The notes under the pieces are model-generated. The model worked only from the letters and a program-made list of their open reading frames with translations. It had not been told where the DNA came from and made no database searches. The position numbers and the translations under genes are program-made. This document shows, in pieces, positions 15,368 through 23,515 of a stretch of DNA of 64,000 bases. Position 1 is the stretch's first letter. Each line of letters opens with the position of its first letter. Location: NCBI GenBank assembly GCA_964344765.1, contig CAYFOM010000006.1, positions 62,001-126,000 of the forward strand, written 5' to 3'. Source of the DNA: JACNIZ01 sp964344765 (GTDB lineage: Bacteria > Planctomycetota > UBA1135).

Positions 15368-16594
15368 CTAGTTTTGCGGCAGCAGGTGCGGGTAGCCTGC
15401 TTCGTCGAGCCAATCGTGGATAGTGGTGATTGGAATGGCCAAGCCCATGTGGGTGATCACCTGTGGGCGATAAGAACCATGGGTGTAAATCTTGGCGAAG
15501 ATGCCAACCAGCTCCTGAGTGTCGGAGCTGAAAACGCCACCGCCCGAGTTACCGAAATAGGCAGGGCTGGACACCATCCAATAATCTTCGCCGTCCACTT
15601 CCCATGCAGCGCGGGTGATTTCGCCACTGGTTGCTTGGGCTGCGGTGCCGAGGGGGCAGCCAACGGTATAGATGTTGGCGAATACTCCTAGGTCCTGGTT
15701 GCGACTACGTGGGGCCAGCGTTGCAGCGGGGGGCAGGCTGGATTCGGAAGTCAGCTCCAACAAGGCGAGGTCGGTGGGGATGTCCCAGGCAATCATCCGG
15801 GCAGTAGCCTCCACCTCTATACCGTTAGCTTGAGTGAAGACGGCGGCGACCTCTTCCGCAGAGAGGTCATCCATGTCTTCGCGGTCTTCCAAAATGTCGC
15901 GGATTACGTGATAGCAGCTGAGGGCGTAGTAGTGAGTGCCCTCGGTGCCGTCTTCGCGGTGGATCAACACAGCCGATCCGACAGCCTCGCCGCCAGATAG
16001 CTGGAAGACCGGTCCAAGCACCTGTTCCTCCAATCCCTGAAGACGAGTTTGCTGGCGATCGCTGACCCAGCCGGCCATTTCCAGCTGCAAGTCCTCTTTG
16101 ATCGCCTGACCCAATCCGCTGACGTTCCCCAACTCCGCCTGAATCTTCTGATCTTGATTGACCAGCTCGGCCAGGTTGCGCTCAAAGTCCTTCATGAACT
16201 GCTGCTGTTCCTGGCTGAGGGATTCTTGGCTTTCCAGCAACGTGGCGTGGTAAGCGCGGATTTCCTGCTGGACTTGCTGCAGTTTGGCTTGTTCCTCGCG
16301 CAACGCACGGTAATCGGTACGAAGCTGCGATTGTTCGGCGTAAGCCTTTTGGTTCGACGAGGTTAGGTCGGTTTGTTCGCGTTCCAGCAGGTCGTAATCA
16401 TCCAGCAACTCCTGGTGGGCTTTCTGCAGGCTCAGGTGAGCCTCTCGAAGCACTTCCATATCGACTTTCAGCGTGGATACAGCGCTGTTGTGTTGTTGGA
16501 GTTGGTTGCGGACAAGATTAACTTGCGGAACTCCGGCTAGTCCAAGTGCTAAGAGGACAGCTGCCGTTAATGCGAACTTTTTGGAAGTCATCAT
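15368..16594 (-). CDS. Membrane-anchored coiled-coil trypsin-like serine protease
   Basis: 408 residues. A single N-terminal hydrophobic anchor (about 6-25) is followed by a long Gln/Glu/Leu-rich coiled coil (about 28-190) and then a trypsin-like domain (about 195-405). The catalytic triad can be read as His229 (SCYHVI), Asp275 (TDLALLEL) and Ser350 (FGNSGGGVF). No PDZ domain follows, unlike DegP/HtrA. The coiled coil should hold the protease domain away from the membrane and may oligomerise it. Two adjacent ATGs (16594 and 16591) are possible starts. It may act with the metallopeptidase encoded downstream. Confidence 0.8.
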   Translation of the reverse strand: MMTSKKFALTAAVLLALGLAGVPQVNLVRNQLQQHNSAVSTLKVDMEVLREAHLSLQKAHQELLDDYDLLEREQTDLTSSNQKAYAEQSQLRTDYRALREEQAKLQQVQQEIRAYHATLLESQESLSQEQQQFMKDFERNLAELVNQDQKIQAELGNVSGLGQAIKEDLQLEMAGWVSDRQQTRLQGLEEQVLGPVFQLSGGEAVGSAVLIHREDGTEGTHYYALSCYHVIRDILEDREDMDDLSAEEVAAVFTQANGIEVEATARMIAWDIPTDLALLELTSESSLPPAATLAPRSRNQDLGVFANIYTVGCPLGTAAQATSGEITRAAWEVDGEDYWMVSSPAYFGNSGGGVFSSDTQELVGIFAKIYTHGSYRPQVITHMGLAIPITTIHDWLDEAGYPHLLPQN

Positions 16595-16711
16595 TAATTC
16601 TTTCGGCGTTTTTGCTGATTTCCATTGAATCCGGGGCTATTGGGCAAGGGCCAGCAGGCCTAGAATGGGGCGGTCGAGATCCGTCGACCCCCGCAAAAAC
16701 ACCCAAAAAGC

Positions 16712-17956
16712 ATGGTTTTCGCGTCAGTTGAACAAGCTCTGGAGGACATCCGCCAGGGCAAAATGATCATCCTGGTTGATGACCCCCGTCGCGAAAACGA
16801 GGGCGACTTGGTGATGGCGGCCGAAAAGGTCACTCCCGAGGCCATCAACTTCATGCGCAAGGAGGGCGGCGGGTTGATTTGCTTGTCGTTGTCCGGCGAG
16901 ATTTGCGATCAGCTGCAGCTGCGGCCGCAGGTTGCGGATAACACCTCGCGCATGGGCACCGCCTTTCTCGAGTCCATCGAGGCACGGGAAGGCGTCACCA
17001 CCGGCATTTCCGCCGCCGACCGCGCAACCACCATTCAGGTTGCCGCTCAGCCCGACGCCAAACCAATGGATTTGGCTCGTCCCGGTCACATCTTCCCGCT
17101 GCGCGCTCGCGATGGCGGCGTACTGGTGCGCCCCGGACAAACCGAAGGCTCCGTCGACCTTTCCGAAATGGCAGGTTTGCGCGCCGCCGGCGTGATCTGC
17201 GAGATCATGAACGATGACGGCACCATGTCGCGCATGCCGGATTTGGAAGTCTTCGCCAAGAAGCACGACATGCACATCCTCACCGTCGAGGATTTGATCG
17301 AGTATCGCCGCCGGCGCGAGCGCTTGATCGAACGCCGCGTCACCGGCGTGCCGCTGCCGACTGAATTCGGTGAGTTCAGGATTCACTTCTATCGCTCCAA
17401 AACCGACAACAAAGAACATCTGGCCATTACCTACAATTGGCACGAGATTCCGTCGGATATCAGCCAGAAGGCCGAGCCGAGCGAAGAGCCGGTGCTCGTC
17501 CGCGTGCACTCGGAGTGCTTCACCGGCGACGTTTTGGGGTCGATGCGCTGCGATTGCGGTCCACAATTGCACTCGGCGATGCGTCAAATCTCTGTGACCG
17601 GCAAGGGCGTGGTTTTGTACATGCGCCAAGAAGGCCGCGGAATCGGGCTAGAACATAAGCTTCACGCTTACAAGCTGCAGGATGAAGGATTTGACACAGT
17701 AGAAGCCAACGAGAAACTTGGCTTCCCGCCCGATATGAGGGAGTACGGTGTAGGTGCGCAGATACTGCACGACCTTGGCGTGCGCCAGATGCGCCTGCTG
17801 ACCAACAATCCGAAGAAGCTCGCCGGCCTTAAAGGCTATGGTCTGGAAATCGTCGAGCAGCTTCCCATTTCCATCGAACCACACGAACACAACAGACGCT
17901 ACCTTGAAACCAAGCGTGACCGCATGGGACACTTGCTACCACCTGACGGCCAGTAG
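16712..17956 (+). CDS. ribBA: Bifunctional 3,4-dihydroxy-2-butanone-4-phosphate synthase / GTP cyclohydrolase II
   Basis: 414 residues joining the two entry enzymes of riboflavin synthesis. RibB domain (about 1-205): DDPRRENEGD at 23-32 and RPGHIFPL at 123-130 are normal, but the usual RxGHTE reads RPGQTE, with Gln143 where RibB has the metal-binding His. RibA domain (about 210-405): zinc ligands Cys269, Cys280 and Cys282 in SECFTGDVLGSMRCDCG, then MRQEGRGIGL and LTNNPKKLAGL, all intact. The GTP cyclohydrolase half should be active; the RibB half may be altered. No FMN riboswitch is visible upstream. Confidence 0.92.
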   Translation: MVFASVEQALEDIRQGKMIILVDDPRRENEGDLVMAAEKVTPEAINFMRKEGGGLICLSLSGEICDQLQLRPQVADNTSRMGTAFLESIEAREGVTTGISAADRATTIQVAAQPDAKPMDLARPGHIFPLRARDGGVLVRPGQTEGSVDLSEMAGLRAAGVICEIMNDDGTMSRMPDLEVFAKKHDMHILTVEDLIEYRRRRERLIERRVTGVPLPTEFGEFRIHFYRSKTDNKEHLAITYNWHEIPSDISQKAEPSEEPVLVRVHSECFTGDVLGSMRCDCGPQLHSAMRQISVTGKGVVLYMRQEGRGIGLEHKLHAYKLQDEGFDTVEANEKLGFPPDMREYGVGAQILHDLGVRQMRLLTNNPKKLAGLKGYGLEIVEQLPISIEPHEHNRRYLETKRDRMGHLLPPDGQ

Positions 17957-18023
17957 CAGCCTGGAAAGATCATTCCGCACACGGTCCACGTGCCCCGTCT
18001 GTTAACCTGCTGCCGTTCCATTC

Positions 18024-19880
18024 ATGCGTAGTCTCGGCATCTCGATCCAGCCTGACGGCTTCACCTTCGCGCTTTGCGATGGCAGCTTAAAAAAATTCTC
18101 CGTCGCCGCGAGCGGTGGCGAGTCTCTAACGTCGATTAGCGACGACCCGATCCGTGACCTCGGACGCAGCTTAGGGGCCGCGTTGAAGGCAGGCGGCGCC
18201 GGCAAATTCGACCGGCTAATTGTTTCGCTTCCGAGCGTCGACACCGCGTTGCGTGAGCACTCGATGCCGTTCATCGATCGCGACAAGGTGATGCAAGTTC
18301 TGAAGTTCGAGATCGAATCGGAGCTTTATCACATCGACATCGATGATGTGGTTTGCGATTACATTGAGCTGCACGACGAGCGCGCGACCAGCACATTGAT
18401 GGTCGCCGCCGAGCCGAAGGAGAGCATTCAAGCCGGTTTGGATATCTTGGCCGATGCAGGCTTGGATACATCGACTTTGGATGTGGACTTCGGCGGTCTA
18501 GCCACTTCCGCCAGCTTGCTGCCAAAGTTCGCCGGCGAAGATGAGCTGGATGCTTATCAAGTGGTGCTTTGGATCGGCCCGTTTTCCTCGATCTTAATCG
18601 TGCATGGCATGCGCGGCATTCGCACCACGCGCACGCTGCACATTGGCTATCGCGATTTGGCGCGTGAGATCGCGTTGGAGAACTCCGGCGAGTTGTTGCA
18701 ACATGACGAGCACGCTGCCGACAATGCCGACGAAGCCGATCGCCATGCCGCCGATAGTGCCGAAGCCGTAGCTCAAGAAGCGCTCGACGAAATCGCCAAC
18801 GAAGATGCGGATGAAGAGGACATCCTTCCCGAGCTGCCGTTTGGCGTCGGCGTTGCTCCCGAGCAAAATCTGCCGTTAGCACAACTGCTGGCCGAGGCCT
18901 CGCCCGAGCAACTGACTGCTTTCCGCGTGCGCTTGGTTGCCGAAATTCGCCGCGGCTTGCTGGCGAGTTCCATGCAGCCGGTAGGCATGCACATCATCGG
19001 GGCACAAATCCCCGGCTTAGATGAGCAACTGCAACAGCGCCTTGGGTGCCCAGTGGAACCATTTGAGTTTGAAAATGGTGCCAGCGGCATTGCGTTGGGC
19101 AACGCGATTCGTGGGTTAGGCGACAAGACCTCGCCGATGAACTTCCGTCAAGAGGAGTTCCGCTTCACCAAGGGTTTGGAACGCGTGCAAGGTCCGGTGA
19201 CCTTCGCGTTGACTTGTTTGTTGTTCTACTTCGTTTTGAACGGCGTGGTTCAATTCAAGCGCGGTCATGCGCTAATGAGTGCGTCGGCAAGTTTGGAAGA
19301 GAACCGCAGCAGTCTGCTCAAAATCGTCGCCGCCGACGTCGACCGCATGCTCAACGAAGAGCTGCATGAAGACGCGCCGGATGATTGGCGAGTGGTGACC
19401 AATTACGAAGGGCGGGGATATGAGCTGCAAAGCCATATCAATTACTTGGCCTCTGCGGTGAAGAAGCAATCCGGCAAGCTGGACGACATGTTCGGCACCG
19501 GCACGTTGGAAATGCCGCAGTCGTGCTTAAACGCGTGGAACCTAGTGTTCGACGTGTTGCACAAAGAGCTCGACAACAAAGGCTTCCGCTGGATGGTGGA
19601 AAACCTTTCGCTGGAGTCCATCGATAAGAAGGCAAAGACCGACGCTCACGTGCTGGTCAAGTTGGGCATTACCATTCTCGACGACAACGCCGCTTCCAAC
19701 GCAACCCGCCGCGGCGAACGCTTGGCCGATGTCTTCGGCGGCAAAGAATGGGTGATTAGCCGTCCCACCGATATTGGATGGGGGCCGCCCGATGAAGGGG
19801 TGGGAAGTACCACCACGATTACTTTGCAAGTCGATACCAAAAAGGCGCGCGAGTTGATGCGCGGGGAGGATCGCTCATGA
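18024..19880 (+). CDS. GspL/PilM-like actin-fold protein with transmembrane segment
   Basis: 618 residues. The N-terminal 200 residues look like the PilM/GspL actin-like ATPase family: SLGISIQPDGFTFALCDG, LIVSLPSVDTALREHSMPF, KVMQVLKFEIESELYHIDIDDVVCDY, and PKESIQAGLDILADAGL with DVDFGGLA. A low-complexity Ala/Asp/Glu insertion occupies about 225-275. A membrane segment at about 390-410 is followed by an outer domain of about 200 residues, giving the GspL layout (cytoplasmic, membrane, periplasmic). The next gene overlaps by 4 bases and is GspM-like. No secretin, GspE or pilin gene is near. Function in type II secretion or a pilus-like machine is inferred. Confidence 0.6.
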   Translation: MRSLGISIQPDGFTFALCDGSLKKFSVAASGGESLTSISDDPIRDLGRSLGAALKAGGAGKFDRLIVSLPSVDTALREHSMPFIDRDKVMQVLKFEIESELYHIDIDDVVCDYIELHDERATSTLMVAAEPKESIQAGLDILADAGLDTSTLDVDFGGLATSASLLPKFAGEDELDAYQVVLWIGPFSSILIVHGMRGIRTTRTLHIGYRDLAREIALENSGELLQHDEHAADNADEADRHAADSAEAVAQEALDEIANEDADEEDILPELPFGVGVAPEQNLPLAQLLAEASPEQLTAFRVRLVAEIRRGLLASSMQPVGMHIIGAQIPGLDEQLQQRLGCPVEPFEFENGASGIALGNAIRGLGDKTSPMNFRQEEFRFTKGLERVQGPVTFALTCLLFYFVLNGVVQFKRGHALMSASASLEENRSSLLKIVAADVDRMLNEELHEDAPDDWRVVTNYEGRGYELQSHINYLASAVKKQSGKLDDMFGTGTLEMPQSCLNAWNLVFDVLHKELDNKGFRWMVENLSLESIDKKAKTDAHVLVKLGITILDDNAASNATRRGERLADVFGGKEWVISRPTDIGWGPPDEGVGSTTTITLQVDTKKARELMRGEDRS

Positions 19881-20416
19881 GCAACCGTCGCACATTAATG
19901 ATTCTGGTCGGCTTAACCGTGATTGCCGGCGGCGGCCGCTTTTGGGCTGCAAACTACTTCAAGACTTGGGATCAGGCTTACAAGAATCACAAGCAGAAGT
20001 ACGTCGAGATTAAGGAGCTTGCCGGTGATGTGCAGGCGCGACGTGCATCGGCGCGTTATGGCTTGGGCGAAAGCAGTGCGCAGTCGGCCATTCAAGAAAA
20101 GGCGGGTAATTCGTCTTTGGGGCACGTCAGCGCCAAACCGATTGGACGGAACAAGAATCCGGATGAGGGCGACTTCATGCTCGCCATTGATTTTGAAGAT
20201 CCGGAACACCGTTTCTCGCGCAATGCGATTGGCACCTTTCTGTTCAACTGCGAGGTGGACGTGCCGCGTTTGCGCACCCAAAAGTTGGTGATTCGGCCTG
20301 CTGGTGAAGGCAACCGCAAGGTGCGCACCGGCGCCGATCGCGACGATCTTTGGCGTGTCGACAATCTGACCTTCTTGAAGCGCTCGCCGACCAAAAAGGA
20401 CAAAGCGAAGAACTAA
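19877..20416 (+). CDS. GspM/PilO-like bitopic membrane protein
   Basis: 179 residues. One N-terminal membrane segment (about 7-26) is followed by a short coiled segment (about 30-60) and a mixed alpha/beta domain (about 90-165), with a basic C-terminus. Size, topology and position, translationally coupled (ATGA overlap) to the GspL-like gene, match GspM or PilO. No sequence motif proves the family. Probably forms an inner-membrane complex with the upstream product. Confidence 0.5.
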   Translation: MSNRRTLMILVGLTVIAGGGRFWAANYFKTWDQAYKNHKQKYVEIKELAGDVQARRASARYGLGESSAQSAIQEKAGNSSLGHVSAKPIGRNKNPDEGDFMLAIDFEDPEHRFSRNAIGTFLFNCEVDVPRLRTQKLVIRPAGEGNRKVRTGADRDDLWRVDNLTFLKRSPTKKDKAKN

Positions 20417-20425
20417 TCGCAGCGG

Positions 20426-21451
20426 TTATAAGAACCGTTTGACGATTGCCAGCGCACCTTCGCGCCATGGCACGCGGTGGCCGGTGCCGGCGCTGGGGAT
20501 TTTGTCGCGGTTTTCGCGGTACCAATCGAAGGTGGTAATCAGCGTTTGCGCGTTGCTGTACTTCGGTTGCCAACCTAGGCTTTGCAGCTTTTCAATGCTG
20601 ACGAAACTGTCTTGATCGGCAGTGCCATAAATCCACTTATAAAGCGGCGACATGCGCATTGCTTCCAGAATGGCAAGCGAACCTTTGGCGAACCATGCGG
20701 GTGTTGCCAATACACGGCTTCCAGTTCCGGCGTGTTCGAACAGTGCGTCCAAGTCGTCGCGAACGCTGCCGAATTCAGCGGCGCCGACATTGAAAGTGTC
20801 GTTGACTTGATCGGCATCGCCCTCGCACATCAGACGCGAGGCAGCAACCAAATCTTCGACGGCAAGCAATTGATAAACGTTTTTACCGCTGCCAATCACC
20901 GGAATCTTGCGGCCTTCCACGATCCAATCAAATAAGATCTGAAACACTCCTAAGCGTTCGGTGCCGATAAAAGTCTTCGGTCGCAAAACCGGCACACATT
21001 GGCCGCGTTGACGCGCTTCGTTGCACAGCTCTTCGGCGGCAACTTTGCTTTCCCCATACGGGCCTACACCGACCATGCGGTCATCTTCGACCAGCGGGTG
21101 GTGGTCGGGAATGCCGTAAACCGCGGTGCTGGAAATATGCACCACGCGACCCACGTCGAGTTTTTGCGCAACATCTAATACGGTTCGGGTTCCGTCGAGA
21201 TTGACGCTGCGAATCTCGGACGGCTTCCACAACGGCAAGCCTGCGGCTGCGTGCAGGACGACATCCGCACCCTGCATGGCATCGCTCAACGCGGCCTCAT
21301 CGCGCACGTCTACATTTAACGTACGCGCCCCATCAGGTACTTCGCTAGCCACAAAATCGGCGATGTCGAGCAGCGTCAATTCGTGCTGCTGCAATCCTTG
21401 CGACAGGTGGTAACCCAGGAACCCAGCCGCGCCGGTGATGACGATTTTCAT
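20426..21451 (-). CDS. NAD(P)-dependent epimerase/dehydratase (extended SDR)
   Basis: 341 residues of the extended short-chain dehydrogenase family, closest in feel to 3-beta-hydroxysteroid dehydrogenase/isomerase-like and NDP-sugar epimerase members. The nucleotide motif GAAGFLG is at 7-13, with Asp29 at the end of beta-2 favouring NAD. The active site shows SSTAVYG (107-113) and YGESK (132-136, Tyr132 and Lys136). It is the last gene of an apparent three-gene minus-strand operon with a UbiA prenyltransferase and a squalene/phytoene-synthase-like protein, so an isoprenoid or lipid-linked substrate is plausible. Its end nearly meets the GspM-like gene. Confidence 0.8.
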   Translation of the reverse strand: MKIVITGAAGFLGYHLSQGLQQHELTLLDIADFVASEVPDGARTLNVDVRDEAALSDAMQGADVVLHAAAGLPLWKPSEIRSVNLDGTRTVLDVAQKLDVGRVVHISSTAVYGIPDHHPLVEDDRMVGVGPYGESKVAAEELCNEARQRGQCVPVLRPKTFIGTERLGVFQILFDWIVEGRKIPVIGSGKNVYQLLAVEDLVAASRLMCEGDADQVNDTFNVGAAEFGSVRDDLDALFEHAGTGSRVLATPAWFAKGSLAILEAMRMSPLYKWIYGTADQDSFVSIEKLQSLGWQPKYSNAQTLITTFDWYRENRDKIPSAGTGHRVPWREGALAIVKRFL

Positions 21452-21473
21452 GATGATTGACGCCGATATTCGG

Positions 21474-22361
21474 TTAAAGGTAAACCACCCAGCCCACCAC
21501 CGCGCAATAAGCGAGGATGCTAATCATCAGCGGTAGGTCGTTGGTCAAAATGCGTTCGGGTCGTTCGCCTTTTTCTTGGTTGTAGACCAGGTACAAGTAG
21601 CGCATCACGCCGTACAGCACCATGGGCACGGTCCAGATCATTCCGGGTTCGCCGGCTCGTGATTCCATCATCACATCCATTTGCAGCAATGCGCCGGGCA
21701 GTAGCGTGTAAAGCGTGTACGTCACCAGCAGCGCGGCCGCAGCTACGCCGACCATGACATCGGTGCCGGTGCCGGCGTATTCAGCAAGCAGAGGGCGTTG
21801 CGCGGTACTGCCATCGCCGATGGAAACGACTTCGGCGCGACGCTTGCACAAGGCTAGGAATAGTGCCATTTGCACCGTGCACGCGACCAACCATGGAGAC
21901 AGCGGCGCGTCGATCGCCCAGACGCCGCATAGTACGCGCAGCAGAAAACCGGCGGCGATGCAAAACACATCGAGAATGACCACGTGCTTGAGGCGCAGTG
22001 AATAAGCGCCTTGCAACACTAAGTAGGCCAGGATCGCGTCCCACGCGTCGCTGAACAATCGGCCGATGAGCAACGCCGCCACCGCCAAAGCGGCCGACGT
22101 CATCGTTGCCATAGAAACCGAAACGCGCCCTGATGCAATCGGCCGGTTGCGCTTTACCGGATGTTGTTGGTCACGTTCGCGATCCAACAAGTCGTTGAAC
22201 AAATACACCGATGACGACGCGGCGCAAAATAATGCAAATGCCAGTACTGCCTTGGACAGCGTTTCCGGATCGCTGGCACCTCCGCTAAAGGCCAAGCCGG
22301 CGAAGATCACCAGGTTCTTGGTCCATTGGCGTGGACGAAGGGCTAGGAGGAGGGCTGGCAT
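21474..22361 (-). CDS. UbiA-family prenyltransferase, decaprenyl-phosphate phosphoribosyltransferase-like
   Basis: 295 residues from the ATG at 22361 (MPALLLALRPRQWTKN). An in-frame start at 22460 would add an Arg-rich stretch inside the upstream gene and is rejected. A polytopic protein with about eight membrane helices. The first aspartate motif NDLLDRERDQQHP with KRNRPIASG matches the mycobacterial Rv3806c type, which transfers 5-phosphoribose to polyprenyl phosphate. The RPRQWTKNLVIFAGLAF start also fits that subfamily better than ubiquinone or haem prenyltransferases. DprE1 and DprE2 are not seen. It overlaps the upstream synthase-like gene by 19 bases. Confidence 0.75.
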   Translation of the reverse strand: MPALLLALRPRQWTKNLVIFAGLAFSGGASDPETLSKAVLAFALFCAASSSVYLFNDLLDRERDQQHPVKRNRPIASGRVSVSMATMTSAALAVAALLIGRLFSDAWDAILAYLVLQGAYSLRLKHVVILDVFCIAAGFLLRVLCGVWAIDAPLSPWLVACTVQMALFLALCKRRAEVVSIGDGSTAQRPLLAEYAGTGTDVMVGVAAAALLVTYTLYTLLPGALLQMDVMMESRAGEPGMIWTVPMVLYGVMRYLYLVYNQEKGERPERILTNDLPLMISILAYCAVVGWVVYL

Positions 22362-23245
22362 TCGCTGGAAGCATACTCCTTCGAGGCGCTCGGCGTATCG
22401 TCGCCATTCGCGGTTGGGGTGCTTTGCGCACGCACCGGCCACCAGGCGCGCACGGCGCAACGCAGGCGAACTCGATTGGGTAGGCGGGTGGGTCGGCGAA
22501 ACAGATCTCGCTTGGGGTCTTCGATCCGCTGCAGCAATTCGCGGGCCCGCAGCACGGCAGCGCGTAAGCCGCGACTCATGCGCGCGCCGACCTCATCGCA
22601 AACCGGCAATCCTTGATCCAGAAGTTGGCGAGCCCAACGACATTCGCGCGACAAAAATGCGTTGACGGCGTCGGAGCGCACGCCGGCAACCAAATCATCC
22701 GACGTGATCCCCGCGGCTTCGAGGTCTTCAACCGGCAAATACACCTTGTTGGCGCTCAAAGCCTGGGGCAAATCGGTGATCAATCGCGTGATGACCAGGC
22801 CGCACGCCAATTGCGTTGCCGGTTCCACCGCCTCTGGGCGTTGGCGGTGGGCCAGTGCTAGGGCCCACTTGGCCATGCATTCGGCGCGTGGAGCGAGGTG
22901 GTCCATGAGCTCAGCGCGGGTTGCAGGGCGATCCGGCATAGGCGTCGGCATTAGCTTGAGCAGTCGGCGCAAAAGCTCATGATCGATCTCGCCACCTGTA
23001 GCCGAAGCCCATAAAGTCAGTAGCAGCGGACCGTTGGGGCGACCGCGTAACATTTCTTCGCAAGCCAACTGGAAGGCTTCTCGCGGTTGAGTGGCCGGCC
23101 CCAAACAGGTTGCCAATACCGGATCCAGTGCGCGCAACATGCCGCGCGGCATCAAAACCGGCCCTGGATAGAGCTCGCCGGCGATCAATCGGGCTTGGCG
23201 GGTGGCGAAGCGCTGGGCGTGTCGCAGTTCCAGTTTTTCCAGCAT
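22343..23245 (-). CDS. Squalene/phytoene synthase-like protein with degenerate active site
   Basis: 300 residues. The all-helical pattern and the LANKVYLPVEDLEAAGI-like segment (SANKVYLPVEDLEAAGIT at about 168-185) with DDLVAGVRSDAVNAFL after it place it in the squalene/phytoene synthase superfamily, near HpnC/HpnD. The two Asp-rich DXXXD motifs that bind diphosphate are not found: the second reads RLITDLPQALSANK. Thus it may not be a standard head-to-head synthase. The C-terminus (about 240-300) is basic, then Ser/Thr/Glu-rich. First gene of the operon with the UbiA protein and the SDR. Confidence 0.6.
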   Translation of the reverse strand: MLEKLELRHAQRFATRQARLIAGELYPGPVLMPRGMLRALDPVLATCLGPATQPREAFQLACEEMLRGRPNGPLLLTLWASATGGEIDHELLRRLLKLMPTPMPDRPATRAELMDHLAPRAECMAKWALALAHRQRPEAVEPATQLACGLVITRLITDLPQALSANKVYLPVEDLEAAGITSDDLVAGVRSDAVNAFLSRECRWARQLLDQGLPVCDEVGARMSRGLRAAVLRARELLQRIEDPKRDLFRRPTRLPNRVRLRCAVRAWWPVRAQSTPTANGDDTPSASKEYASSECQPSS

Positions 23246-23515
23246 TGGATGGGGGATCGAGGCTGTTGCGCGGATTCACACAGCCGAGCGAGCGTTGCTG
23301 CACAATTCTAGCGCAGCCTGAACGACGACGATGGCACGTTAGTTGCACCTACCCTGACACGAACGCTGCGGCACATTCGCCGGCAAGTCTTCCCAGGGTT
23401 AAACTTCCGCAGGCCGCTGGGTGACAACACTGGACGAACGGTGCCGCAGCATTCACTATTCTGTCTTCCATCGTAGCCGACCCCCTCCGGTTTCGTCCTC
23501 GAACCCTACTGCTTC
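23246..23515. other. 270-base divergent intergenic region
   Basis: Lies between the synthase-like gene (minus) and the NuoM-like gene (plus) and must hold promoters for both. No convincing -10/-35 pair, RNA gene or repeat was recognised. The short open frames across it look like shadows. Confidence 0.5.

Noticed and set aside
16595..16711. Possible FMN riboswitch upstream of ribBA
   Set aside because: The conserved FMN-element blocks are not found; only a short GGTCGA/TCGACC stem (about 16670-16688) is present.
23246..23515. Short open frames in the divergent region
   Set aside because: They run across promoter territory, have no start-site signals and show Arg/Pro-rich shadow composition.
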